Source of the DNA: Sphingomonadales bacterium
Lineage (GTDB): Bacteria > Pseudomonadota > Alphaproteobacteria > Sphingomonadales > Sphingomonadaceae
DNA length: 64,000 nucleotides
Reading direction: 5' to 3'
Assembly (NCBI GenBank): GCA_017309275.1
Contig: JAFKLT010000036.1
Coordinates: 1-64,000 of the forward strand
Under the pieces are notes generated by a model. That model ran no database searches, was not told the DNA's origin, and saw only the letters and a program-made list of their open reading frames with translations. Position numbers and translations under genes: made by a program. Numbering within the stretch: position 1 is the stretch's first letter; the number at the start of each line of letters is the position of its first letter. Shown here in pieces: positions 1 through 8,342 of this stretch.

Positions 1-706
1 CGATCGCGGGGATGTCGGCCGCGCGCTGGTCGCGCAGCGCCGCAAAGCGCGAGGTGTCCAGCTTGGTCGTCAGGCCCACTTCGGCGCGGCGCGCGGTGAG
101 CGCGACCGATTTGTCGAGCAGGTCGACGATGCGCGTCGCGACGGTCAGCCGCTCGGCGGCCGAGGCGGCGTCGGCATAGGCGCGCGCCGTCTCCGCCGCG
201 ACGGTGACGCGCACGGCGTCGGCGTCGGCTTCGGCGGCGGCGACATCGCCCCGCGCCGCCTCGATCCCGCGCGACACGCGGCCGAACAGGTCGACTTCAT
301 AGCCGACGGTCAGGCCGGCATCGACCTGCCAGCCGGTGCGGTCGGCGCCCGCAGGCACCTGGCCCTCGCTGACGCGGCCATAGGTCGCGCCGGCGCTGAG
401 GTTCGTCGAGGGCAGGCGGTCGCCGCGCACCCCGCGCAGGCTGGCGCGCGCCTTGGCGATCCGCGCGACCGCGACGCGGACGTCGGTGTTCGCTGCGAGC
501 GCGTCGGCGACGAGGCCGTCGAGTACCGGATCCTTGTAGAGCCGCCACCATTCGGCGTCGGCGGGCGCGGTGCTGGTGACCCCGGCCCTGGTCGAGAGGA
601 AGGGGCCGGACGCCGTCACGGGGGAGGCAGGGGCGACGAAGTCCGGCCCGGCCGCGCACGCGGCAAGCGTGAGCGCGGATACGGTTGCAATCAGAGGGTT
701 GCGCAT
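1..706 (-). CDS. RND efflux outer-membrane factor lipoprotein (NodT family), 3' end outside window
   Basis: Outer-membrane channel of a tripartite RND pump, last gene of the efflux operon. The N-terminus is a lipoprotein signal with lipobox LAAC (Cys17), followed by the 'GPDFVAP' stretch usual just after the lipid cysteine in NodT/OprM proteins. The repeated pattern of helical, Ala-rich segments (for example 'LVADALAANTDVRVA' and 'RGIEAARGDVAAAEAD') fits the TolC-like barrel repeat. About 235 codons are present; family members are about 450-500 residues, so roughly half is missing beyond base 1. The ATG at 706 is chosen over the ATG at 712 because the Shine-Dalgarno AGGAG lies 7 nt before 706 and only 1 nt before 712. 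The pump's TAA stop lies at the start of this Shine-Dalgarno, so the two genes are tightly coupled. Confidence 0.93.
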   Translation of the reverse strand, partial: MRNPLIATVSALTLAACAAGPDFVAPASPVTASGPFLSTRAGVTSTAPADAEWWRLYKDPVLDGLVADALAANTDVRVAVARIAKARASLRGVRGDRLPSTNLSAGATYGRVSEGQVPAGADRTGWQVDAGLTVGYEVDLFGRVSRGIEAARGDVAAAEADADAVRVTVAAETARAYADAASAAERLTVATRIVDLLDKSVALTARRAEVGLTTKLDTSRFAALRDQRAADIPAI

Positions 707-717
707 GGGCATTCTCC

Positions 718-3700
718 TTATTCGGCCGGCTGCAGCGCGGGTTCGTGCGAACCGCCGCGACCGCGCAGGGTCGAGATGCGGTCGCCGAGTGCGCGGCAGA
801 CGACATAGAAGGTGGGGGTGAAAAGCAGGCCGAAGGCGGTGACGCCGATCATGCCAAAGAAGACGGCGGTGCCGAGCGCCTGGCGCAGCTCCGCGCCCGC
901 GCCGCTCGCGATCAGCAACGGCACCGCGCCGAGGATGAAGGCAAAGCTCGTCATCAGGATCGGACGCAGGCGGTCGCGCGCCGCGCGGACCGCGGCCTCG
1001 ACCGGCGACAGCCCGTCCTGTTCCTCGGCCTGCTTGGCGAATTCGACGATTAGGATCGCATTCTTCGCCGCCAGCGCGATCAGGACGACCAGCCCGATCT
1101 GCGTCAGGACATTATTGTCCATCCCGCGCAGGTTCACGCCGACCATCGCCGCGAACAGGCACATCGGCACGATCAGGATGATCGACAGCGGCAGCGTCAG
1201 GCTTTCATATTGGGCCGCCAGCACCAGGAAGACGAAGACGACCGCCAGCGCGAAGACGAGCGCGGCCGTGCTGCCCGCCGCCTTTTGCTGAAAGGCGATG
1301 CCGGTCCATTCGGTGCCATAGCCCGCGGGCAGCGTTTCCTCGGCCAGCTTCTCCATCGTCGTCAGCGACGCGCCCGAGCTGTATCCCGGCGCGGTGTCGC
1401 CATCGACCTCGACCGCGGGGTACAGATTGTAACGGACGACGCGGTACGGACCCGTCTTGTCCTTGAAGGTCGCGACCGATCCGATCGGCACCATCTCGCC
1501 CGTGTTCGACCGGGTCTGAAGGTTGGCGATGTCGGATACCGACTGGCGGAAGGGGGCATCGGCCTGCGCGGTGACGCGATAGGTGCGGCCGAGCAGGTTG
1601 AAGTCGTTGACGAACGCCGAACCCAGATAGACCTGCAGCGTTTCGAACACGCGTTCGGGCGGCACGCCGAGCAGGTTCGCCTTCGCCCGGTCGATGTCGG
1701 CATAGACGCGCGGGCTTCCGGTATCGAAGAAGGTGAAGATCTGCGCCAGCCCCTGGGTCTGGTTCGCCTTGCCGATCAGCTTGCCCGTTTCCTCGGCCAG
1801 TTTCTGGTAACCGTGGCCGCCGCGGTCCTGCACCATCATGCGGTAACCGCCGGCGGAACCGATGCCCTGGATCAGCGGCGGCGGGATCACGATCACGCGT
1901 GCTTCGGTGATGTCGGCGACGTCGGCGCGCGCCTCGTTCATGATCTCGTCGAAGCTGACGCCCAGCTTCTTGCGCTCCTCGAAGCTCTTGAGCGGGAAAT
2001 AGGCGGCGGCGGCGTTCGGGGCGAGCGTCTGTGACGGGCCGTCGAAGCCCGCGAGCATCACCGATCCGAGGATGCCCTTGTTGGGCAGGATTCGCTCGGC
2101 GACCTTGCGCAGCGTGGCGTCGGTGCGTTCGACCGAGGCGCCGGGCGGCAACTGCACGACCGCCAGGAAATACCCCTGGTCCTGCGCCGGGATGAAGCCC
2201 GTCGGCGTCGCCCAGAACAGGCCGGCCGTGGCGGCGATCAGGCCGGCATAGGTGATCATCATCCGCTTCGGCCGCCGGACCAGCCGGTCGGTGAGCGATG
2301 CATAGCCGGCGCTCATCTTCTCGAACGCCTCGTTGAAGGCATCGCCCGCCCGGCCGGCGAGCTGGCGGATGCGCGACGGCTTTTCGGGTGCGGCGTGGGG
2401 CTTCAGCAGGATCGCGGCGAGCGCGGGCGACAGCGTCAGCGACACGATCAGCGAGATGATCGTCGCGGTCGAGATCGTCACCGCGAACTGCTGGTAAAAG
2501 GCGCCCGACAGGCCCGTCAGGAACAGCGTCGGCACGAAGACCGCGCACAGCACCAGCACGATCGCGACCAGCGCGCCCGACACCTCGTCCATCGAGGTTT
2601 GCGCGGCTTTCAGCGACGACAGCCCGCGTTCGAGGTTGCGCTCGACATTCTCGACCACGACGATCGCGTCGTCGACGACGATGCCGATCGCGAGCACCAG
2701 CCCGAAGAGCGACAGGTTGTTGAGGCTGTAGCCGAAGGCGGCGAGCACCGCGAAGGTGCCGACCAGCGAGATGGGAATGGCGACGATCGGGATCACCGCT
2801 GCACGCCATTTCTGCAGGAACACCAGGATCACGATCACGACCAGGATCATCGCCTCGATCAGCGTGTCCATCACCGCGTCGATCGACTGTTCGATGAACT
2901 TGGTGGGGTTGTAGATGACCCGATATTCCAGGCCCTTGGGGAAGGTCTTCGACGCCGCCTCCATCTCGGCCTCGATCGATTTCGCGGCTTCCAGCGCGTT
3001 GGATCCCGGGCGCTGGAACGCGGCGAGCAGGACGGTCGGCTCGCCCGACAGATAGGTGTTGCTGTTATAGTCCGACGCGCCCAGCTCGACGCGCGCGACG
3101 TCCGCGACGCGCACCTGTCGCCCGTCGGCATCGGTGCGGATCACGACATCGGCGAACTGCTGCGGGTCGACCAGGCGGCCCTGCGTCTCGACGTTGAGCT
3201 GATAGGCGTTGCCGCCGGCATAGGGCGGCTGGCCGAGCGAGCCCGACGCGACCTGCACATTCTGCGCGCGCAGTGCCTGGACGATCTCGCCCGCGGTCAG
3301 GTTCAGCGCCGCGGCGCGCGTCGGGTCGATCCACACGCGCATCGCATAGTCGCGCGCGCCGAACAGGCGGACGTCGCCGACGCCGTCGATGCGGCTCAGG
3401 CGGTCCTTGAGCTGGGTCAGCGCATAGTTCGACAGATAGGAGCGGTCGAGCGACTTGTCGGGCGAGACCAGGTTCACGACCATCAGAAAGTCGGGCGAGG
3501 TCTTGCGCGTGACGACGCCCAGCCGCTGCACCTCTTCGGGCAGGCGCGGCACCGCGATCGCGACGCGGTTCTGCACGAGCACCTGCGCGGCGTCGAGGTC
3601 GGTGCCGATCTTGAAGGTGACGGTGATCGTCACCGCGCCGTCGCCGGTCGACTGGCTCGACTGGTACAGCATGTTGTCGACGCCGTTGATTTCCTGCTCG

Positions 3701-3900
3701 ATCGGCGTCGCCACCGTCTCGGCGACGGTTTCGGCCGACGCGCCGGGATAGTTGGCGGTGACCGTGACCGTCGGCGGGACGATGTCGGGATATTGCGAGA
3801 CGGGCAGCGACCAATAGGCGATCGCGCCGACGAGGGTGATGATCACCGCGATGACCGCGGCAAAGATCGGGCGCATGATGAAAAAGCGCGAAAGACGCAT
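718..3900 (-). CDS. RND efflux transporter permease subunit (HAE1 family, AcrB/MexB-like)
   Basis: Proton-driven inner-membrane pump of 1060 residues, the normal length for the hydrophobe/amphiphile efflux family. It opens with 'MRLSRFFIMRPIFAAV', the standard first membrane helix. The relay aspartates are at D410-D411 in TM4 (GIVVDDAIVVVENVER), and the TM10 lysine is in 'IALAAKNAILIVEFAK'. Two large periplasmic loops with 'YPGASAETVAETV' type motifs are present. The start at 3900 has a GGGGAG Shine-Dalgarno; a longer reading frame upstream runs into repeat DNA and is not used. It lies between the membrane fusion protein gene (152 bp upstream, with a repeat in the gap) and the outer-membrane factor. 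Substrates cannot be told from sequence; multidrug or solvent export is the family expectation. Confidence 0.97.
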   Translation of the reverse strand: MRLSRFFIMRPIFAAVIAVIITLVGAIAYWSLPVSQYPDIVPPTVTVTANYPGASAETVAETVATPIEQEINGVDNMLYQSSQSTGDGAVTITVTFKIGTDLDAAQVLVQNRVAIAVPRLPEEVQRLGVVTRKTSPDFLMVVNLVSPDKSLDRSYLSNYALTQLKDRLSRIDGVGDVRLFGARDYAMRVWIDPTRAAALNLTAGEIVQALRAQNVQVASGSLGQPPYAGGNAYQLNVETQGRLVDPQQFADVVIRTDADGRQVRVADVARVELGASDYNSNTYLSGEPTVLLAAFQRPGSNALEAAKSIEAEMEAASKTFPKGLEYRVIYNPTKFIEQSIDAVMDTLIEAMILVVIVILVFLQKWRAAVIPIVAIPISLVGTFAVLAAFGYSLNNLSLFGLVLAIGIVVDDAIVVVENVERNLERGLSSLKAAQTSMDEVSGALVAIVLVLCAVFVPTLFLTGLSGAFYQQFAVTISTATIISLIVSLTLSPALAAILLKPHAAPEKPSRIRQLAGRAGDAFNEAFEKMSAGYASLTDRLVRRPKRMMITYAGLIAATAGLFWATPTGFIPAQDQGYFLAVVQLPPGASVERTDATLRKVAERILPNKGILGSVMLAGFDGPSQTLAPNAAAAYFPLKSFEERKKLGVSFDEIMNEARADVADITEARVIVIPPPLIQGIGSAGGYRMMVQDRGGHGYQKLAEETGKLIGKANQTQGLAQIFTFFDTGSPRVYADIDRAKANLLGVPPERVFETLQVYLGSAFVNDFNLLGRTYRVTAQADAPFRQSVSDIANLQTRSNTGEMVPIGSVATFKDKTGPYRVVRYNLYPAVEVDGDTAPGYSSGASLTTMEKLAEETLPAGYGTEWTGIAFQQKAAGSTAALVFALAVVFVFLVLAAQYESLTLPLSIILIVPMCLFAAMVGVNLRGMDNNVLTQIGLVVLIALAAKNAILIVEFAKQAEEQDGLSPVEAAVRAARDRLRPILMTSFAFILGAVPLLIASGAGAELRQALGTAVFFGMIGVTAFGLLFTPTFYVVCRALGDRISTLRGRGGSHEPALQPAE

Positions 3901-3947
3901 GACGGGCTCCCCGGACTGGAGGATCTTTGAAAATCGGGTCGAAAATC

Positions 3948-4042
3948 GTCCTCCCGGCTTGCGGGAGGGTTCGGCGGGTGGGTGCCGACGGCGCAACGTA
4001 AAACCGCCGGCACCCACCCCCACCCCTCCGCGACGGTAGGGG
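3948..4042. repeat. REP-like double inverted repeat inside the efflux operon
   Basis: Two nested structures fill the gap between the fusion-protein and pump genes. A 7-bp hairpin pairs 3950-3956 with 3962-3968 around a 5-nt loop. A 12-bp perfect inverted repeat pairs 3976-3987 with 4008-4019 around a 20-nt loop, followed by more C-rich sequence to about 4042. No gene occupies this stretch. The layout resembles the dispersed palindromic intergenic elements common in sphingomonad genomes; that family assignment is inference. Transcribed in the operon, it would form a strong RNA structure between the two cistrons. Confidence 0.6.
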
Positions 4043-4052
4043 CTAGGCTAGA

Positions 4053-5321
4053 TCATCGCGCAAAGGTCGCTTCGCCGACCAGTGCGGTGCTCGGCGGCGC
4101 GGCGGCCTCGGCGACCGGCGCGATCCGGCCCGGGCGCGTCTGCACCTTGGTGCCGGGCTGCGCGAGCTGGGTGCCGGTGATCACGACGCGGTCGGTCGGC
4201 GCGATGCCGCCGCGCACGACGCGCAGGCCGTCGACGACGGGGCCCAGCTGGACCTCGCGCACCGCGACCTGGCCGTCCTTGCCGACGACCAGCAGCGTCT
4301 TGCGCGCCTGGTCGGTCTGGATCGCCGCGTCGGGGACCAGCAGCGCGCGTTCCTTCGCGCCGCTCGACAGGCGCATGTTGCCGAACATGCCGGGCGATAG
4401 GAACAGGTCGGGGTTGGCGATCACCGCGCGGCCGCGGATCGTGCCCGATCGCGGGTCGATGCCGTTGTCGGTGAAGTCGAGCTTGCCCGATCGGCCATAT
4501 TCGGTCTCGTCCTGCAGCTTGATCTGTACTTCGGAGCCCTTGGCGCCGCTTTCCTGCGCGCGCTTCGCCTTCAGGAACAGGCCTTCGGAGCCGCTGAAGC
4601 TGAAATAGATGGGGTCGAGCGCGTTGATCGTGGTCAGCAGGCTGCCGCCCTGGCCTTCGCCCGCGGCGACCAGGTTGCCCGCATCGACGCGGCGGTCGGA
4701 AATCCGGCCGCTGATCGGTGCGCGGACCTGGGTAAACTCCATGTCGAGCGTGCGCGACCGGACGCGCGCGTCGGCGGCGGCCAGCCCGGCGGACGCCGCG
4801 CGAACCTTTGCGTTCAGCTGGTCGAGGTCGCTCTGCGACACGGCTTCGTCGGCGACGAGGCGGTTGGCGCGGGCGAGGTTGGTCTGCGCCAGCGCCAGGT
4901 CGCTGCGCGCGCTCGCCGCATCGGCGCGCGCCTCGGCAAGCGCGGCCGCGAACGGTCGCGCGTCGATCGTGAAGAGCAGCTGGCCCTTGCGGACGATCTG
5001 GCCGTCGGTGAAGTGGACGCCGACGAGCTGGCCGGAGACGCGCGGGCGCACCTCGACCGAATTCATCGCCTCGAAACGGCCGACATAATCGTCCCACTCG
5101 TTGATGTCGCGCACGAGCGGCGCGGCGACGGTCACGACGGGGATGGGCGCCGCCGCGTTCGCCGGCGCCTCGCGGTGGGTCAGGCCCCAGCCGGCGGCAA
5201 GGAACAGCGCGGCGGGCAGGCCATATTGCAGGCCGCGACGCCAGCGGCGCGGCGTCGGGGCAGGGTGCGCGACGGCGGCTTCTGCCGTCTCGTCACGCGT
5301 AATCGGGGAGAGCATGTTCAT
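4053..5321 (-). CDS. RND efflux periplasmic adaptor (membrane fusion protein)
   Basis: Adaptor of 422 residues that would link the inner-membrane pump to the outer-membrane channel. It has one N-terminal membrane anchor (about residues 31-46, 'GLQYGLPAALFLAAGW'), then the paired lipoyl half-motifs 'VEVRPRVSGQLVGVHF' and 'FTQVRAPISGRISDRR' flanking an alpha-helical hairpin rich in Ala, Asp and Arg (about 120-190), then beta-barrel and membrane-proximal domains. No lipobox cysteine is seen, so it is anchored by the helix. The start ATG at 5321 (a second ATG follows at 5315) has only a weak Shine-Dalgarno, but it follows 5 nt behind the preceding stop, so translational coupling is likely. The operon order is unknown small gene, this adaptor, pump, outer-membrane factor. 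Confidence 0.95.
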   Translation of the reverse strand: MNMLSPITRDETAEAAVAHPAPTPRRWRRGLQYGLPAALFLAAGWGLTHREAPANAAAPIPVVTVAAPLVRDINEWDDYVGRFEAMNSVEVRPRVSGQLVGVHFTDGQIVRKGQLLFTIDARPFAAALAEARADAASARSDLALAQTNLARANRLVADEAVSQSDLDQLNAKVRAASAGLAAADARVRSRTLDMEFTQVRAPISGRISDRRVDAGNLVAAGEGQGGSLLTTINALDPIYFSFSGSEGLFLKAKRAQESGAKGSEVQIKLQDETEYGRSGKLDFTDNGIDPRSGTIRGRAVIANPDLFLSPGMFGNMRLSSGAKERALLVPDAAIQTDQARKTLLVVGKDGQVAVREVQLGPVVDGLRVVRGGIAPTDRVVITGTQLAQPGTKVQTRPGRIAPVAEAAAPPSTALVGEATFAR

Positions 5322-5326
5322 TGGTC

Positions 5327-5755
5327 TTACTTTCGGAAAAGGCGGGCGACGTGCACTTCGGCGACGCGCTTGCCGAGCAGTTCGTAATGATCGGCGCTGA
5401 AACCCGCGGCGAAAAAGGCCTGGATTTCCTGCTTCGGCACCGAATAGCTGTGGTGCCAGGTCAGCACCGCCATGCGGCGCAGCGCTTCCAGCTTCGGGTC
5501 GGCCAATCGGCGGTTGAAGCTTTCGCCAAAGACGCGCCCCAGCAATTTGGTCAGGCGTCCGCCCTCGCGCAGGCTCGATGGTCGGTCGTGACGCGCAAGC
5601 ATCACGACCGACCACTCGAGCGCCGAAAAGCCGGCGGGATGTTCGGCTTTCGGCGCTGCGGGGACAGCGGCTGCGGGGACGGCAGGGGAAAAGGTACGGG
5701 GAATGGCTGGGGCGATTGCGCCGGTGCCACCGTCGGTCAGGGCAAGATAGGCCAT
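5327..5755 (-). CDS. hypothetical protein, first gene of efflux operon
   Basis: I do not recognise this 142-residue protein. It starts at an ATG with an excellent Shine-Dalgarno (AGGAGG, 6 nt before the start) and ends 5 nt before the adaptor gene, so it is probably translated with the pump. The first 50 residues are low-complexity Ala/Pro ('AVPAAAVPAAPKAEH'); the remainder is compact and charged, with 'LARHDRPSSLREGGRL', 'LEALRRMAVLTWHHSY' and 'FFAAGFSADHYELLGKR'. No signal peptide, membrane helix or metal motif is evident, so it is probably cytoplasmic. The Trp-His-His segment is the most distinctive part. Any role in pump regulation is a guess from position only. Confidence 0.8.
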   Translation of the reverse strand: MAYLALTDGGTGAIAPAIPRTFSPAVPAAAVPAAPKAEHPAGFSALEWSVVMLARHDRPSSLREGGRLTKLLGRVFGESFNRRLADPKLEALRRMAVLTWHHSYSVPKQEIQAFFAAGFSADHYELLGKRVAEVHVARLFRK

Positions 5756-5779
5756 GGTCGTCCTCCTGGATCGATTTTG

Positions 5780-5821
5780 CCGGGCGCAAGGGGGCTCGAG
5801 CCCCGGGACGCTTGCGCCCGG
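5780..5821 (-). other. hairpin in the leader of the efflux operon
   Basis: An 11-bp perfect inverted repeat (5780-5790 with 5811-5821) encloses a second, 14-bp perfect palindrome (5791-5804). On the transcribed strand it ends about 12 nt before the AGGAGG of the first operon gene. There is no U-run after it, so it is not a standard intrinsic terminator. An RNA stability or translation-control element is possible. Confidence 0.45.
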
Positions 5822-5988
5822 CGAGGGGAGAATTCGGACGCGGGAGGTCAATCGCTGCCGAGCATACGACAGCGCGATATCCCGCAAACTATGTCTGGGT
5901 TGGCCTAGCGGACCAGGCCGGTACGGAACGGCGGCGGCATTCCCGTCGATTCTTGCGTCGGGTGGGACGGCCTCGCCATCTGTACTGT

Positions 5989-6020
5989 GCGGTATATAAA
6001 GCTCCCGTTCATCTTGTCAA
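5989..6020 (-). promoter_or_regulatory. promoter of the RND operon with overlapping candidate TetR operator
   Basis: On the minus strand a perfect -35 TTGACA (6020-6015) is followed, after a 16-nt spacer, by TATATA (5998-5993). The -10 lies inside the 11-base motif GCGGTATATAA (plus strand 5989-5999), which is found again in the tetR promoter at 6668-6678. A further TGTACCG half-site is at 6029-6034 and adjacent bases, just upstream of the -35. The arrangement predicts repression by the neighbouring TetR protein. The resulting leader would be about 230 nt. Confidence 0.6.
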
Positions 6021-6050
6021 GGAGTTTTGTACCGGCTGTTACAGAATAAT

Positions 6051-6662
6051 TCAGGCACTCGGCCAGAGGGCAAGGCTGGTGTCGACCAGCTTCTCGAGTT
6101 CGGCGCGCGTCGCGCCCGCTCCGGCCTGCACGGTGATCCCCTGCAGGATGGCATAGAGAAAGCTGGTCAGACCCTCGGCATCGATATGCGCGGGCAGGTC
6201 ACCGTCCTGCTTTGCCTTTTCGAAACGCTCGACCAGCGCACGCTGCGACGATGCGCGGCGGCGGATCACGTCGGCCTTGATCGACTCGGCCTCGGGGCTG
6301 CACGCCAGCGAACTCATCAGGCCCATACAGCCCTGCGGCTCGCCCTCGGATGCATGGACGTCGACGCCGCCGCGCAGATAATATTCGGCGACGCGGCGCG
6401 CCGTCGGCTGCTGCAGCGCGGCGCGCGTATATTCCAGCTTTTCGGATTCGTACAGGTCCAACGCCTTGTGAAACAAGGCTTCCTTGTTACCGAAGGCCGC
6501 GTACAGGCTGGGCTTGGTGATGCCCATCGCCTCGGTAAGGTCGGCCATAGAGGCGCCGTCATAGCCCTTCGCCCAAAAGACGTGCAGCGCTTCGGCCAGG
6601 GCCTTGTCGACACAGAATTCGCGCGGGCGCCCTTTGACGGGGGTGGCAATATCGCTTTCCAT
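6051..6662 (-). CDS. TetR/AcrR family transcriptional regulator
   Basis: Repressor of 203 residues encoded directly upstream of the efflux operon on the same strand. The N-terminal helix-turn-helix reads 'ALHVFWAKGYDGASMADL' then 'AMGITKPSLYAAFGNKEAL' (about residues 20-60), typical of AcrR-type proteins. The C-terminal part contains a Cys in 'EPQGCMGLMSSLACSPEAE' and the 'SFLYAILQGITVQAGAGAT' ligand-domain helix seen in TetR_C regulators of efflux or reductase genes. The start at 6662 follows a promoter-like region, and the longer start at 6692 would place the operator inside the coding region. It probably controls both its own promoter and the pump operon. Confidence 0.93.
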   Translation of the reverse strand: MESDIATPVKGRPREFCVDKALAEALHVFWAKGYDGASMADLTEAMGITKPSLYAAFGNKEALFHKALDLYESEKLEYTRAALQQPTARRVAEYYLRGGVDVHASEGEPQGCMGLMSSLACSPEAESIKADVIRRRASSQRALVERFEKAKQDGDLPAHIDAEGLTSFLYAILQGITVQAGAGATRAELEKLVDTSLALWPSA

Positions 6663-6667
6663 AACGA

Positions 6668-6686
6668 GCGGTATATAATGTACCGC
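6668..6686 (-). promoter_or_regulatory. candidate TetR operator overlapping the tetR promoter
   Basis: A 19-bp inverted repeat has six-base arms GCGGTA (6668-6673) and TACCGC (6681-6686) around a 7-bp spacer. It overlaps a possible minus-strand -10 (TATATA) and ends 5 bp from the tetR start codon. It shares 11 consecutive bases with the pump promoter motif at 5989-5999. Autoregulation is inferred. Confidence 0.55.
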
Positions 6687-6747
6687 CCGCAAAAGTCCAT
6701 AGGGGGCCTAGTCGGGGGCCGGGGCGGTCGGGGACACGCCCGCCGCG

Positions 6748-8202
6748 TCAGAACAGACCCGGCAACTCGCGCTGCGCCGCGCGCGGCTGTTCGGGCACCA
6801 GCATTTCGGGTTCGGGGACGATCCGCTCGACCGCATTCTGCGCCGACAGGCCCGACGCCCCGGCGATGCGCGTCGTACAGGCATTGCCCGCCAGAAAGTC
6901 GATCGCGGCGCGGATCGAGGCTTCGTTCGCTTCGCCAAGCTGCACCGTCATGTCGTCGTCGGCGGCGCAGCTGTTCGAAATCTTCGGCGCCAGCCCGCCG
7001 TAATAATCGCTCTGCCCCGTCGCATTGCCTGTCGCAAAGGCGATGACGCGCATGCGGTCGTCGCATTCGGCCTTGTCGAGCGCGATCTGGCCGACCGGCT
7101 TGCCATAGGTGTTGCTGCCGACCAGCGTCATGTTCGTGCCCAGATAGGGCAGCATGCCGTTGATCACCAGTTCGCTTGCCGACGCGGTCGACCCGGTGCC
7201 GATGAAGGCGATGCGCGTCGGCGCGATCGATTCAGGCTGGGTGGCAAAGAAATGGCGCGTATTCTCGCCCGACTTCGACGGCCGGAAACTGGTCTGCGAG
7301 AAAAGCTCCGACGCATTGCGATTGCGGCCCAGCAGATCGCCCATCAGCTCGGCGGTGGAGACCAGGCCGCCGCCGTTATAGCGGAAATCGATGATGATGT
7401 CGGTCACGCCCTGGTTGCGGAAATTGAGGAAGGCCGCGCGCAACTGCGGGTTCGCCGACGAGATGAAGGTGCGCAGGTTCAGATAGCCATAGCTTCGCCC
7501 GCCGTCGTTGATGATTTTCGCGCCATAGCGGTCGGAGATCGGATCGAGGTCGTAGTTCGCCTTGGTGACGCTGACGTCGCGGACGCCGTGGGCGTTGTCG
7601 ATGACGCGCAGCAGGCGCGTCACGCCGGGGTCGCTCGGCCCCAGCGCGTTGGTGATGCCCGCCGTGCCTTCGGATGCGACGATGTCGGCGACGGTGCGCA
7701 TGTTCGCGCTGTTGGTGCCGATCGCGGTGATGCGCGCGCCGCGATCGATACCGGCACCAAACGCCGGCGCGCTTTCATAGGCTTCGGCGATGACGACGCT
7801 CTGGCTCGACGGGTTGTAGCTGAGGCGTACGCCGAAGCCCGCGCTCGATCCGCTGGAGAAAAAGGCATTCTCCTCGGCGATCGAGGTGATGTAGGTGAAA
7901 TATCGATCCTTGCTCAGCGCACGCGCGGGCGCGACCAGTGCGTCGATATAGGATTGGACGGTCGTATGGCTCGCCGGATTGACCCCGCTCGCGACGTCGG
8001 CGGGGAACAGATACCATTCGTCGATCACCGCCTTCGCAAAGGCCTGTCGTGCCGACAGGCCGCAGGTTGCGGTCGGGGTAGGCGTGGGTGTCGGCGTGAC
8101 CGTGACCGGCCCCCCGCCGCCGCCGCCCGAACCACCGCCTCCGCCGCCGCACGCGGCCAGCAGCAACGACAGGACAGTCAGCGACGCAACACCGCCACGC
8201 AT
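6748..8202 (-). CDS. S41 family peptidase lipoprotein (tail-specific/CtpA-like)
   Basis: Predicted exported serine protease of 484 residues. The start has a lipobox (LAAC, Cys18), then a glycine run and a Pro-Thr repeat (about residues 19-42) acting as linker. A PDZ-like segment lies around 'SSAGFGVRLSYNPSSQSVVIAEAYESAPAFGAGIDRGARI'-type sequence (about 115-150; 'GIDRGARITAIG' is the groove). The catalytic domain has the Ser-Lys dyad region: 'GSTASASELVINGM' (the nucleophile lies in SASE) and 'NTYGKPVGQ' with the lysine. The Shine-Dalgarno is a G-run 5 nt before the ATG. It is not obviously in an operon with its neighbours. A substrate cannot be assigned; processing of cell-envelope proteins is the family role. 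Confidence 0.9.
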   Translation of the reverse strand: MRGGVASLTVLSLLLAACGGGGGGSGGGGGGPVTVTPTPTPTPTATCGLSARQAFAKAVIDEWYLFPADVASGVNPASHTTVQSYIDALVAPARALSKDRYFTYITSIAEENAFFSSGSSAGFGVRLSYNPSSQSVVIAEAYESAPAFGAGIDRGARITAIGTNSANMRTVADIVASEGTAGITNALGPSDPGVTRLLRVIDNAHGVRDVSVTKANYDLDPISDRYGAKIINDGGRSYGYLNLRTFISSANPQLRAAFLNFRNQGVTDIIIDFRYNGGGLVSTAELMGDLLGRNRNASELFSQTSFRPSKSGENTRHFFATQPESIAPTRIAFIGTGSTASASELVINGMLPYLGTNMTLVGSNTYGKPVGQIALDKAECDDRMRVIAFATGNATGQSDYYGGLAPKISNSCAADDDMTVQLGEANEASIRAAIDFLAGNACTTRIAGASGLSAQNAVERIVPEPEMLVPEQPRAAQRELPGLF

Positions 8203-8342
8203 AAATTACCCCCGGAATTCAAACAGGATGCGATGATAAGCGCTGCGCCCTGAATTGGAAGTGAAGAAGCGGGAGGTCGGCTTCGCCGGGGAACGGGCCT
8301 GACAGGGGCCCTGCCGATCGCAAACGGACATCCACTCACCTT

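Noticed and set aside
2395..3930. A 511-codon plus-strand frame opposite the RND pump
   Set aside because: It is low-complexity Arg/Asp/His sequence and a mirror of the conserved pump frame.
5822..5870. Fragment resembling the 3' half of a tRNA on the minus strand (a TTCGAA-like T-loop near a stem)
   Set aside because: No acceptor or anticodon stems can be built and the T-loop is not canonical. It is more likely part of the operon leader.
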